DNA of 34,217 nt from Planctomycetota bacterium (GTDB taxonomy: Bacteria > Planctomycetota > Phycisphaerae > Sedimentisphaerales > Anaerobacaceae): contig JADFMM010000029.1 of assembly GCA_022563885.1 (NCBI GenBank), positions 1-34,217 on the forward strand. The letters are read 5' to 3'. The notes beneath the pieces are model-generated. The model was not told the DNA's origin, searched no databases, and was given only the letters and a program-made list of their open reading frames with translations. Below are positions 7,928 through 16,145 of this stretch, in pieces (position 1 is the first letter of the stretch; every line of letters begins with the position of its first letter). The position numbers and the translations under genes are program-made.

Positions 7928-9094
7928 TCACTCCGAAGATGCTTGCGCCTCTAAGGCTGCGAGTCTCTCGGCCGGTATCGTCTCGACGCGCAGGTTTCCA
8001 TAGACGACCTTGAACACGCCGTCTGAAACCTTCCAGCGCAGGAGCACCTGCTCTTTGTCACCCGGCGCCACCTTCCCGCCGAAGTAGGCTGGATCCCTGT
8101 CCTCTGCATGGAGGCGCCGGTAGAATTCGCTCAGCCCTTGGATGGGCATCATGATCTCAATCATGCGTTTCATCCGGTCTTCTCGGGTCATATTCCTCTT
8201 TTGCGCGCGCAGCTCTTTGGCTGCGGGCGTGTCACTTTTTTCGTAGCGCCCGACCTCCTTCATCATGGACATCAGGTCCAGATGCTCGGGAAAGGTCCCT
8301 CCCAGGTTGGCGAGAAACTTTAGCCCCTGCAGGGCCGTTCGTTCATCCGCTCGAGGCATCGCCATGGGCCCACCGCCGACCGACTTGTAGTCCTGGGGGA
8401 TGACGGGCTCGAATGCCCCGGCCTCCACGACAACGTCCCACTCGATGTGCGAGACGGTGCTGTGCAACTGCCTGTCGTTGGGCAGACTAACGGTTTTTTC
8501 AATGCGAATGGGCAGCCGGGTCTGCGTTTCCACCCACAGCCTAACCTTTACCGCGTCACCTCTGCCCCCCTGCAAATAGGCGGGATCTGTCGTCTGGAAG
8601 CCGGCAACGGAGACCCCATCGATCGATGACGGACTCAGACGCGTGTACTCGCAGGCCAGGAGTTGTCGGACGATAGTGGTGGGGTCATCATGTTCTCGCC
8701 GCATCCGGTCCACATAATCCGCCTCACAGATCAACTCTATGTACTGTTTGTTCCCGGGCAGAAGGGTCGTCATGCGCCGTTGGCCGGCGGGTAGATACTT
8801 TATGTTGACGATCGCGCTGTCTGAATTGGGATCCTCGATTCTGCTGCTTATCTTTACCCCCAGGGCGGGTGAAATCAACGCCCGGAACTCGACGGTTTGT
8901 CCTTCCTTCTGCAGATCATTCCCGCTTGCGGCGCTGGTCAGGGTCATTTGATATGAATAGGCCTCGACCTGCTCGATGCGAGTCAGGACCTCGTTCAGCG
9001 TCACCCCGGAACTGCCCCTAAGAAAGACGACACCCAGGAAACCGGCGACTCCCACCAGAGCGGCAATGCCAAGTGCGACGGATTGTTTTCTCAT
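7928..9094 (-). CDS. Membrane-anchored LolA-fold-like protein
   Basis: A 388-residue protein. The ATG at 9094 follows GGGAGA; an upstream in-frame ATG at 9109 is less likely. Residues 8-28 form one hydrophobic segment (ALGIAALVGVAGFLGVVFL) that may anchor it in the inner membrane facing the periplasm. The next ~200 residues look like an outer-membrane-lipoprotein-sorting (LolA/DUF2092) beta-sheet fold: repeated strands, YLPAGQRRMTTLLPGNKQY, and the closing segment AGAFEPVIPQDYKSVGGG. The C-terminal third is helical and charged. The assignment rests on pattern only. A family 1 repeat starts about 40 bases upstream of the longer start. Confidence 0.6.
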   Translation of the reverse strand: MRKQSVALGIAALVGVAGFLGVVFLRGSSGVTLNEVLTRIEQVEAYSYQMTLTSAASGNDLQKEGQTVEFRALISPALGVKISSRIEDPNSDSAIVNIKYLPAGQRRMTTLLPGNKQYIELICEADYVDRMRREHDDPTTIVRQLLACEYTRLSPSSIDGVSVAGFQTTDPAYLQGGRGDAVKVRLWVETQTRLPIRIEKTVSLPNDRQLHSTVSHIEWDVVVEAGAFEPVIPQDYKSVGGGPMAMPRADERTALQGLKFLANLGGTFPEHLDLMSMMKEVGRYEKSDTPAAKELRAQKRNMTREDRMKRMIEIMMPIQGLSEFYRRLHAEDRDPAYFGGKVAPGDKEQVLLRWKVSDGVFKVVYGNLRVETIPAERLAALEAQASSE

Positions 9095-9149
9095 CAACGA
9101 ATCTCCCATGCCAAGACGACCAACCGGCCCTGTCGGCTCCCGCTACGCG

Positions 9150-9311
9150 GGGCTCTTTCTGAAAACTCCGTCGTCGGCCCGAGAGCAAGCAATTTTTTCG
9201 CCTGGCAAAGACGGCGAAGCAGGCGATGTTTGCTCTATCGTCGATGCAGCCGGATGCAGCCAGGTGAAAAAAGGGCCGCTCGAAGCCAGATCGAGTCTTC
9301 AGACAGAGCCT
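9150..9311 (+). repeat. Family 1 inverted-terminal repeat element, copy B
   Basis: A 162-bp unit with ends GGGCTCTTTCTGAAAACTC and GAGTCTTCAGACAGAGCCT. The interior is nearly identical to copies A and C, including TTTTTTCGCCTGGC against a mirrored CCAGGTGAAAAAA. The short flank TACG occurs on both sides and may or may not be a target duplication. It lies upstream of the LolA-like gene. Confidence 0.85.
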
Positions 9312-9628
9312 ACGGGCCTGGTTTTCTGTCAGTATGGTGCCCCTGGGACCAGACACGCAACGAAAAACTGACGCCTCACCGGCATGTCTGCCTCACAACG
9401 ACTTTGATCGTGGATCTGCAGGGGCAACTTTACCTACAGCGGTGCAAAATTCGGCTGGGAACGCAGCCCGATTACCGATTACAGACTGTTGGACCGGTCC
9501 CGATCTTCCGACATTGTGGGAAGTTGCGTGATTTGGTACACTCGCCGGCAGGTGCTGTCGGAGGTGGCTAGGTTCCCCGATGGGGCGCGAGGGTGGGTGT
9601 TGAGGGTAACTCTGTGAGGCCGAACCCT
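9312..9628. other. Spacer without an identifiable gene
   Basis: About 317 bases between repeat copy B and the CotH gene. Short open frames exist on the plus strand but give no family signal and overlap one another. It may be remnant sequence. A GAGG sits nine bases before the ATG at 9629 and serves the next gene. Confidence 0.4.
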
Positions 9629-12600
9629 ATGGTGAAACCGAAGCCGCTGCTAGGCTTTGTCGGAAAACTTGCTCGTTGGCCCGAGAGCGAGCAATTATTT
9701 CGCCTGGCAAAGACGGCGAAGCAGGCGATGTTGGTTCTATCGTCGATGCAGCCGGATGCAGCCAGGCGAAAAAAGGGCCGCTCGAAGCCAGATCGAGTTT
9801 TCCGACACAGCCTGAATTATCCCTTCATTCTCCTTCTTTTTCTCTTTCCCTTCGCTTGCCTCGAGGCTCAGGACCTGGTCCGGATCAATGAATTCGTGGC
9901 CGTCAACGACAGCGGTCTCGACGACGAGGACCGCGACGAAGTGGATTGGATTGAAATCCACAACGGCGGCACCACCCCGGTCGACATGACGGGCTGGTAC
10001 CTGACGGACCGAGTCAATGATCTGACCAAGTGGCGGTTTCCCGGCGTCCTCATCGCACCTCACGGCTATCTGGTGGTGTTCGCCTCCGGCAAAGACAGGA
10101 ACGATCCTGCCGGCCCACTGCACACCAACTTTAAGCTGAGCGGTGACGGAGAGTACCTGGGACTCATCCGACCCGACGCTGCCACCATCGCATCGGAGTT
10201 CTTCCCCGCCTACCCCATCCAGGCGCCCGACGTGTCCTATGGCCTGGAAGTCGCCACCGCAGAAGAGACACTCGTTCGCCATGACGGGGTGGCCCGAGCG
10301 CTGCTGCCAGTAGACGACGCGCTGGAACCACGACGCCAATCGGGCGATCCGCGGCCCTGGACGCAGGTGGACCTCGACGATTCCGACTGGCAGGTAGGCA
10401 CCATCGGCATTGGGTACAACTACGCAGGCCTCATCGGGCTGGATGTCTCGCCCATGCGCAATACCAATGAGACGATATACTGTCGAGTGCCCTTCACCGT
10501 CGTCGATCCGCCCCGGGTGAAGTCACTGACCCTCCGCATGCGCTACGATGACGGGATGATCGCCTACATCAATGGCCAGGAGGTCGCCCGAGACAACGCC
10601 CCGGCGCCGGGAACCGAGACCTGGAAATCCGGAGCGATCGCCAATCGGTCCAACAGAAAGGCCGTCAAGGCGGTCGATTTCCCGCTCTTTCCCCTCGACT
10701 TCCTCCGTCCCGGCCAGAACGTGCTGGCCATCCAGGGCCTCAACAACGGCTTGAGCAGTTCAGATCTCCTGATACTGCCTGAACTGGTGGCCACCGTCAC
10801 TACCGACGCGATTCCCTCCCTCGCCTATTTTCCACTGCCCACGCCCGGGCGACCCAATGGTGCCGGCGTGGCGGCGCTGGGGCCGATCATCCGCGAGCCC
10901 GATCACGCGCCGGCCATGGCGCAAGGGGACCAGGACCTGCGGGTGTGGGCCCGCATCCGGCCTAGCTCGGACGGGCTGCTCTCGGCACGGTTGCATTACC
11001 GCATCCTATTTGGGCCGGAGATCGTCGTAGCCATGGGAGATGACGGGCAGGGTGGCGACGAAATAGGTGGAGATGGGATCTACTCCGCGGGCATAGGGGC
11101 CGGCGCGTTTCGAGCCGGGCAACTGATACGTTGGTACATCACGGCCACCGATGACGTGGGGCGGGTGACACGTCTTCCGGCCTTCCTCGATCCTGAAAAC
11201 GCACCCGAATACCTGGGCACGGTCGTGGACGACCCGAGTCTGACCAACCCCCTGCCCGTGCTGCACTGGTTCGTGCGGAGCCCTGGATCGGCCAACTCCG
11301 ATGCTGGTACCCGTTGCACACTGTTCTATGACGGTGAGCTGTATGACAACGTGGCGGTGAATCTGCATGGACAGTCCAGTCGCGGGTTCCCGAAGAAGAG
11401 TTACGACATCGACTTTCATCCGGGCCACAACTTCAAGTGGGCCCCGGGGCAACCCCGCGCCGACGATATCAATCTGATGACCACCTACCCGGACAAGGCC
11501 CAGATGCGCAATATTCTGTCCTATGAGACCTTCCGAGATGCCGACTGTCCCTACCACTGGGTCTTTCCCGTACGCGTCCAGCAGAACGGGACCTTCTGGG
11601 GGACCGCTCATGTCATGGAGAATGGAGACGAAGACTGGCTGATCCGCATGGGCGTGAATGTCGACGGGGCGCTCTACAAGATGTACAACCGATTCACCAG
11701 TCCCGGCGATGCCACCAACGGCGCCGAGAAGAAGACCCGCAAGCATGAGAGCAACGCCGATCTGCTGGCGCTCTTTAACGGCATCAGCCTCGCCGGTGAG
11801 TCACGCCGACGCTACCTCTACGACCACGTGGATGTCCCCCAGGTGGTCAACTACCTGGCGGCCCTCGTCATCACCGGTAATACCGACTGCTGTCACAAGA
11901 ACTACTACCTCTACCGCGACACGGGCCGTAGCAACGAATGGCAGATGTGGCCCTGGGATGTGGATCTGAGTTTTGGCAGGCGCTGGATCAGCTCCCACAC
12001 CTACTGGGATGAACGGCTCATCACCAACACCCGTGTCTTCGTCGGCAGCAACAACCGCCTGCCCCAGGCGATCTTCGGGATAGCGGAGGTGCGGCAAATG
12101 TATCTGCGTCGGATACGCACCCTGATGGATGACCTCTTGAAGCCGCCCGGCGTCTCGCCCGCGAACCAGCACTACGAGCCCCGTATGGATGAACTGGCGG
12201 CCCTCATCGCCCCGGATGCGGACTTGGACGCCGCCAAGTGGAACTCCCATGCCTGGGGCCAGGGATCCACAGCGCCCTGCTGTCCTCAGTCTCTGTTGGA
12301 AGCCGTCGCGGAGATGAAGTACGTCTATCTGCCCGAACGACGTCGCCAACTCTACCACGGTCTGGCCTCGGGCGCCGGGGAGATCCCCGACGCCCAACCG
12401 GACGCCGCCATCGTAGAGATCGGGGGCATCAGGACGGAACCGGCCAGCGGCGACCCGAACGAACAGTTCCTGCAGCTGCACAATCCCAACCGCTATGCCG
12501 TGGACATCTCGGGTTGGGCCTTGCGGGGCAGTATCGACCTCTTCTTTCGCGGCGGCACGGTGATCCCCGCGGAAGGCCTGCTGTACGTGGCTGCCGATCG

Positions 12601-12790
12601 GGTGGCCTTTCGCGGACGACCCTCCTTCCCCAACGGCGGGCAGGCCCTCTTCATAGTCGGCGACTACGAGGGCCGGTTTTCCTCTTCCTCGGGTTCCCTA
12701 GAACTCGTGAATCGCGCGGGTCGGGTCGTGGCCCTGGTGACCGACGTCCAGCAACATCGACCCCTACTTCGCTCGGGGCGTGGACGCTAG
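9629..12790 (+). CDS. Secreted CotH-kinase-fold protein with two lamin-tail domains
   Basis: A 1053-residue exported protein. The ATG at 9629 has GAGG nine bases upstream. Its first eight codons (MVKPKPLL) are separated from a hydrophobic signal core (NYPFILLLFLFPFACLEAQ) by 54 codons that are exactly a family 1 repeat. Domains: lamin-tail 1 (about 81-190, LVRINEFVAVNDSG, DWIEIHNGG), a beta-sandwich region (about 245-390, DDSDWQVGTIGIGY, LAIQGLNNGLSSSDLLI), CotH kinase fold (about 565-820, VNLHGQSSRGFPKKSYDIDF, WPWDVDLSFGRRW), lamin-tail 2 (about 925-1035). CotH-fold proteins include spore-coat kinases; activity is not shown for this type. The end may be frameshifted: a +1 frame continues from about 12750 to a TAA at 12878 with ILAVQGFLNHV, resembling the internal LAIQGLNN segment. 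Confidence 0.85.
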   Translation: MVKPKPLLGFVGKLARWPESEQLFRLAKTAKQAMLVLSSMQPDAARRKKGRSKPDRVFRHSLNYPFILLLFLFPFACLEAQDLVRINEFVAVNDSGLDDEDRDEVDWIEIHNGGTTPVDMTGWYLTDRVNDLTKWRFPGVLIAPHGYLVVFASGKDRNDPAGPLHTNFKLSGDGEYLGLIRPDAATIASEFFPAYPIQAPDVSYGLEVATAEETLVRHDGVARALLPVDDALEPRRQSGDPRPWTQVDLDDSDWQVGTIGIGYNYAGLIGLDVSPMRNTNETIYCRVPFTVVDPPRVKSLTLRMRYDDGMIAYINGQEVARDNAPAPGTETWKSGAIANRSNRKAVKAVDFPLFPLDFLRPGQNVLAIQGLNNGLSSSDLLILPELVATVTTDAIPSLAYFPLPTPGRPNGAGVAALGPIIREPDHAPAMAQGDQDLRVWARIRPSSDGLLSARLHYRILFGPEIVVAMGDDGQGGDEIGGDGIYSAGIGAGAFRAGQLIRWYITATDDVGRVTRLPAFLDPENAPEYLGTVVDDPSLTNPLPVLHWFVRSPGSANSDAGTRCTLFYDGELYDNVAVNLHGQSSRGFPKKSYDIDFHPGHNFKWAPGQPRADDINLMTTYPDKAQMRNILSYETFRDADCPYHWVFPVRVQQNGTFWGTAHVMENGDEDWLIRMGVNVDGALYKMYNRFTSPGDATNGAEKKTRKHESNADLLALFNGISLAGESRRRYLYDHVDVPQVVNYLAALVITGNTDCCHKNYYLYRDTGRSNEWQMWPWDVDLSFGRRWISSHTYWDERLITNTRVFVGSNNRLPQAIFGIAEVRQMYLRRIRTLMDDLLKPPGVSPANQHYEPRMDELAALIAPDADLDAAKWNSHAWGQGSTAPCCPQSLLEAVAEMKYVYLPERRRQLYHGLASGAGEIPDAQPDAAIVEIGGIRTEPASGDPNEQFLQLHNPNRYAVDISGWALRGSIDLFFRGGTVIPAEGLLYVAADRVAFRGRPSFPNGGQALFIVGDYEGRFSSSSGSLELVNRAGRVVALVTDVQQHRPLLRSGRGR
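9652..9813 (+). repeat. Family 1 inverted-terminal repeat element, copy C, inside a coding region
   Basis: A 162-bp unit with ends AGGCTTTGTCGGAAAACT and AGTTTTCCGACACAGCCT. It is fully open in the reading frame of the CotH gene (54 codons). Removing it exactly joins CTGCT to GAATTATCCC, which keeps the frame and restores a normal signal peptide. Confidence 0.85.
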
Positions 12791-13458
12791 GGGATCAGGC
12801 ATCCTTGCTGTGCAGGGCTTCCTGAACCACGTGCTGCTCTGGTTCTACAGCGATCCCTACATCTCAGCTTATGTGTAAGCTGTTTTCGGAGGCGAAACGA
12901 TGAACTGGATGATAGGTCGGCATTTACATTTCCTAGATTGATTGTGGCACGTATGGCTAGGATCAAAATGGATGGCGCGTCTGCAGCGCATCATCTCCAT
13001 GGACGCATTGCCGGAGTGAAGGGGGAGTCAAGCCGGGTTTTGTTAGAGTGCCTGAGGAAGTAGCTTGTTCTGCGCGGGACGGGTACAACGCCTTGTCACC
13101 GAAAGTCATCTGCGGCTGCGCCAAGATCACCAATGCCATCCGCACCGCCACTCTGCGTCATCAGTCAAGAGTGCAACTCAAGAAGTTGAGGAAGCGGCAG
13201 ATAGCCCACTAGGCCAGGCGTTGCTTAGGGAACGGCAAGAAATAACTTGGACTTTTGAATGCCCGATTGCACCCCATCTTGGATCGCTTCTCAATCGCCA
13301 AATCCGCGACGTAGAACGGCTACGCCGGTGGTTTCGCTCAATCGGGCGCGACCCAATATGGGGCACACTTGGACTCCAAATTGCCCTACTTATTTATTGC
13401 CGATCCCTTAAAGTCATCGTCTTGCCCGGTCAGGAGAGCATTGGTGGTCTTTCTCGTC
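12791..13458. other. Gene-free spacer with repeat remnants
   Basis: About 670 bases. Up to 12878 it holds the +1-frame tail of the CotH gene. Between 12880 and 13225 I see only short overlapping frames with no family signal. From about 13228 it carries the longest copy of dispersed repeat family 2. No promoter or terminator stands out. Confidence 0.45.
13228..13412 (+). repeat. Dispersed repeat family 2, longest copy
   Basis: Three blocks recur elsewhere: the GAAATAACTTGG block near 3689; CGCTTCTCAATCGC at about 13285 and again at 31758; and GGTTTCGCTCAATCGGGCGC at about 13330 and again at 31803, with the last two at nearly the same spacing. CGATCCCTTA near 13402 is also found near 31875. 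Spacing changes by one base between copies, so shared protein coding is unlikely. Confidence 0.6.
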
Positions 13459-14649
13459 TTAAGCGGCAACCATATTATGGGGATCAAAGACGAATTTTGT
13501 GGCAGCACCCTTGTCGAAATCCTTGTAGCCTTGTGGTGCATCGTCCAACGAAATCATCTGTACGTTAACGGCCTTTGCGATCTGGATCTTGTCATAGAGG
13601 ATCGCCTGCATCAACTGTCGATGGTAGCGCATGACTGGGCACTGACCTGTGGTAAACACGTGCGACTTGGCCCAGCCCAGCCCGATGCGAATGCCCAGCA
13701 TGCCTATCTTGGCGTTGTCGTCGACGCCGCCGGGATCACCAGTGACATAAAGGCCAGGGATGCCTATCCCGCCTCCGGCCCGGGTGATATCCATCACCGT
13801 ATTCAGTACAGTAGCAGGCTGTTCTGTTGTGCAACACTTGCCGTGACCCTTGGCTTCAAAGCCAACGCAATCGACAGCGGCATCCACCTCGCCTACGCCG
13901 AGAATGGATTCCAATTGTGCTTCGATGGGATCCTCCTTGCGCAGGTCAATGGTTTCACAGCCGAAACTCTTTGCCTGCTGCAGACGTTCAGGGATCATAT
14001 CGCCCACGATGGTGCAGGCGGCGCCAAGCAGTTGGCACGATGCGGCACAGGCCAGGCCGACGGGTCCTGCCCCGGCCACATAGACGGTGGAACCTGGCCC
14101 GACCCCGGCAGTACAGGCGCCGTGGAAGCCGGTGGGGAAGATATCAGACAGCAAGGTAAGGTCCTTGATCTTGGCCATGGCTTGATCATTGTCGGGAAAC
14201 TTCAGCAGGTTAAAATCGGCATAAGGCACCATGACGTATTCCGCCTGGCCTCCAACCCAGCCGCCCATGTCTACGTAGCCATAGGCAGCACCTGGTCGGG
14301 CTGCGTTGACGCTCAAACAGATACCCGTTTTTCCTTCTTTGCAATTCCGACAGCGTCCACAGGCAATGTTGAAGGGAACCGAAACGACATCCCCCTCCTG
14401 GATGAACTCGACGTCTCTGCCTGCCTCAACGACTTGCCCAGTAATTTCGTGGCCCAAGATCAATCCTTCGGCCGCCGTGGTACGGCCACGGACCATGTGT
14501 TGATCGGAGCCACAAATGTTTGTTGTTATAATTTTCAAAATAACACCATGGGCGCACTGCCTCTTGCCCAAACTCAACTTGGGATACTCAATCGATTGAA
14601 CCTCAACGACTCCTGGTTTAATATAAGCAACGCCTCGATTACTTGCCAT
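13459..14649 (-). CDS. fdhA: Glutathione-independent formaldehyde dehydrogenase
   Basis: A zinc-dependent medium-chain dehydrogenase that, by close similarity to the Pseudomonas putida enzyme, oxidises formaldehyde to formate using tightly bound NAD. The 396-residue length fits. The ATG at 14649 has GGAGG nearby. Catalytic zinc ligands: Cys46 (ICGSDQ), His67 (GHE) and Asp170. Structural zinc: Cys97, Cys100, Cys103 and Cys111. These match the published P. putida ligand set (46, 67, 169; 97, 100, 103, 111) to within one residue. The Rossmann loop is GAGPVGLACA. It stands alone with its own promoter; no formate dehydrogenase or methanol oxidation gene is adjacent, so it most likely detoxifies formaldehyde. 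Neighbouring DNA is debris, so acquisition by transfer is possible. Confidence 0.93.
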   Translation of the reverse strand: MASNRGVAYIKPGVVEVQSIEYPKLSLGKRQCAHGVILKIITTNICGSDQHMVRGRTTAAEGLILGHEITGQVVEAGRDVEFIQEGDVVSVPFNIACGRCRNCKEGKTGICLSVNAARPGAAYGYVDMGGWVGGQAEYVMVPYADFNLLKFPDNDQAMAKIKDLTLLSDIFPTGFHGACTAGVGPGSTVYVAGAGPVGLACAASCQLLGAACTIVGDMIPERLQQAKSFGCETIDLRKEDPIEAQLESILGVGEVDAAVDCVGFEAKGHGKCCTTEQPATVLNTVMDITRAGGGIGIPGLYVTGDPGGVDDNAKIGMLGIRIGLGWAKSHVFTTGQCPVMRYHRQLMQAILYDKIQIAKAVNVQMISLDDAPQGYKDFDKGAATKFVFDPHNMVAA

Positions 14650-14762
14650 AATGACCTCCAAATGAACAGTTCAGGTAGAAAAAGTTATTTCCGTCGCTAG
14701 CGGTCTCACGCCACACGGACATGCTGTGACTGAGAGCTACACGAGCGCGATCAGCAGAATTA

Positions 14763-14791
14763 CCTATACCAGGGGAACCAACGGGTGTCAA
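14763..14791 (-). promoter_or_regulatory. Sigma70-type promoter for fdhA
   Basis: On the minus strand there is TTGACA (perfect -35), a 17-base spacer, and TATAGG preceded by TGG (extended -10). Transcription would start near 14756, giving a leader of roughly 107 bases before the fdhA ATG. Confidence 0.6.
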
Positions 14792-14805
14792 GGCCACCGC
14801 CAGCC

Positions 14806-14985
14806 ATTATTGAACCGCCTCGGACCGAGGTTATGGAGAAGATTCTACGCCCATGCGGGCTGTGGCAGGAATCGGCTTGCAGGGCCCACCCGAGGTCGAT
14901 CGCCTGGTCGGGGGCCTGGATTTCTGTTGCTCCGACAGGCAGGTTGGACCCCCCAGAGCCGGATCAGGCCTAGAGAACTCACATA
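14806..14985 (+). pseudogene. Transposase-like C-terminal remnant
   Basis: IIEPPRTEVMEKILRPCGLW is followed, after a frame change near 14877, by QGPPEVDRLV and, in another frame, RPRELT before a stop. From memory this series resembles the tail of IS91-like transposases (VIEKILxHCGLW ... GPPE ... RELTYVDxDTF). At least two frame changes are present and no upstream transposase body is visible, so it is a dead fragment. The family label is tentative. Confidence 0.45.
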
Positions 14986-15108
14986 GGCTCAAATGGACCG
15001 GATGCAACCCCCACGTGCAACAGCCCTGGGGCTGTTTTCCCATTGATCTGTCTTTCCCTCGGGGGTATAAGCGCTTCTACTGTCGTAACACCAAATTTCC
15101 TATCCGTC

Positions 15109-15213
15109 ACGACGGCTGGTCTTGAATCGGCACGAGCACGGGGTAGGATGGGCGGTCGACCCAAGGCGTTGGACAAGAAGAAGGCCGCCATGGCCGGGTC
15201 AATGCACCGAGGA
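15109..15213 (+). pseudogene. Serine recombinase (resolvase/invertase) C-terminal remnant
   Basis: The frame reads TTAGLESARARGRMGGRPKA, then LDKKKAAMAGSMHRG. This matches the linker and DNA-binding helix-turn-helix start of resolvases (AGLAAARARGRxGGRPxKL). The catalytic N-terminal domain is absent. The fragment runs directly into the signal-peptide start of the S41 pseudogene. Confidence 0.65.
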
Positions 15214-15219
15214 AATGCT

Positions 15220-15774
15220 ATGAGCCGCTGGATACTTTTCTTGTTGGCATCCATCTTGTTCCCCCACGAACTTGTCTGTCACCAAGAGGCCCAGAGCGAT
15301 TCTGTCGAGGGCCAGCGCCACGTCGAGCGTCTTATGTAAGCTGCTCGAGATTTGGGGCTGTGTCGCGTACTTGCATCCGTATCTCGCGTACAAAGAAATC
15401 GACTGGGATGAAGCACTGATCAATACGCTACCGCAAGTCATGCGGGCCGAGACGAAGGCAAGACGGTGACACTGATTGACGAAAGGGCGATCAGTCAGGC
15501 AGAACCCACTGGGTTGTTCCTCGAAGCGGCCTGCCAAACGACTTTCATTGGTTCCCACACTCGGGGCGCCAACGGTGATATCACATTTCTGGTTCTACCA
15601 AGCGGCATCACCGTCTCGTTCACCGGACACGATGTTCGGCACGCCGACGGACGTCAGCTTCAGCGGATCGGGCTGGTCCCACACATCGAAGCTAGGCCGA
15701 CAATCGAGGGTATCCGCCAGGGGAAAGACGAAGTACTGGAGCGGGCCATCCAGTTTTTGCGAGATGGCAACTAG
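15220..15774 (+). pseudogene. S41-family peptidase, frameshifted and internally deleted
   Basis: The ATG at 15220 has GAGGAA upstream and begins a signal peptide (MSRWILFLLASILFPHEL). After RHVERLM a one-base shift at about 15337 moves the frame to KLLEIWGCVAYLHPYLAYKE and IDWDEAL, the typical N-terminal region of long S41 (tail-specific/Tricorn-like) peptidases. That frame stops at 15469. The next frame starts at once with TLIDERAISQAEPTGLF and continues to ADGRQLQRIGLVP and a normal C-terminus. The usual middle of several hundred residues is missing. The S-x-x-E motif holding the nucleophile survives, but the fold cannot. A former periplasmic or secreted protease. Confidence 0.8.
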
Positions 15775-16046
15775 CAATGCCGAAACAACGCCCCATAGCG
15801 TCGCCCCAATCGACCAGGAGGATCGGACCACAATCCTAATCCGCTATTGCGGTGGTCGAAGGTTCGACGGTGCTCGGGCCACTGTCTTCTCTGTCACATG
15901 AATAATGGTCGACTTTTCTGGGGCCCATTGGGGTGGAGTGTGGTGTTGCTTGCGAGGTGCGCGGGCTGCGTTCGGCGCCCCATTCGGCGGCGGATTTACC
16001 GTCGCCGTTTTTCCAGATAATTCCCCACAACGCCGTGAAAATCCTG
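15775..16046. other. Spacer before the respiratory block
   Basis: No gene is seen. A GGCGGCGG...CCGTCGCCG segment near 15984-16010 could fold weakly. The stretch leads into the promoter at 16047. Confidence 0.4.
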
Positions 16047-16075
16047 TTGATCCCCCCGTTTTGCTGGGCTATACT
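16047..16075 (+). promoter_or_regulatory. Sigma70-type promoter of the quinol-oxidising complex operon
   Basis: TTGATC, a 17-base spacer, then TATACT (five of six matches to the -10 consensus). Transcription would begin near 16082, ahead of the HEAT-repeat gene. The genes to 23952 are closely spaced with no clear terminator between them, so this promoter could serve all seven. Confidence 0.6.
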
Positions 16076-16145
16076 TGCCCGAATTCTGAAAGTAAGTAGT
16101 TTTCCCAATAGTCGGTACGTTTGACCGATGTGGTGGATACCCTTG

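Noticed and set aside
11006-11746. Minus-strand open frames opposite the CotH gene (also 11801-12481)
   Set aside because: They overlap the CotH kinase domain, which has clear motifs on the plus strand; the products are low in hydrophobic core and unlike any family.
13065-13568. 167-codon frame in the spacer after the CotH gene
   Set aside because: It reads through repeat family 2 and into the 3' end of fdhA on the other strand; repeat copies change spacing by one base, so no protein is conserved.
13369-14700. 443-codon plus-strand open frame opposite fdhA
   Set aside because: fdhA on the minus strand has all seven zinc ligands in place; the opposite frame is a shadow.
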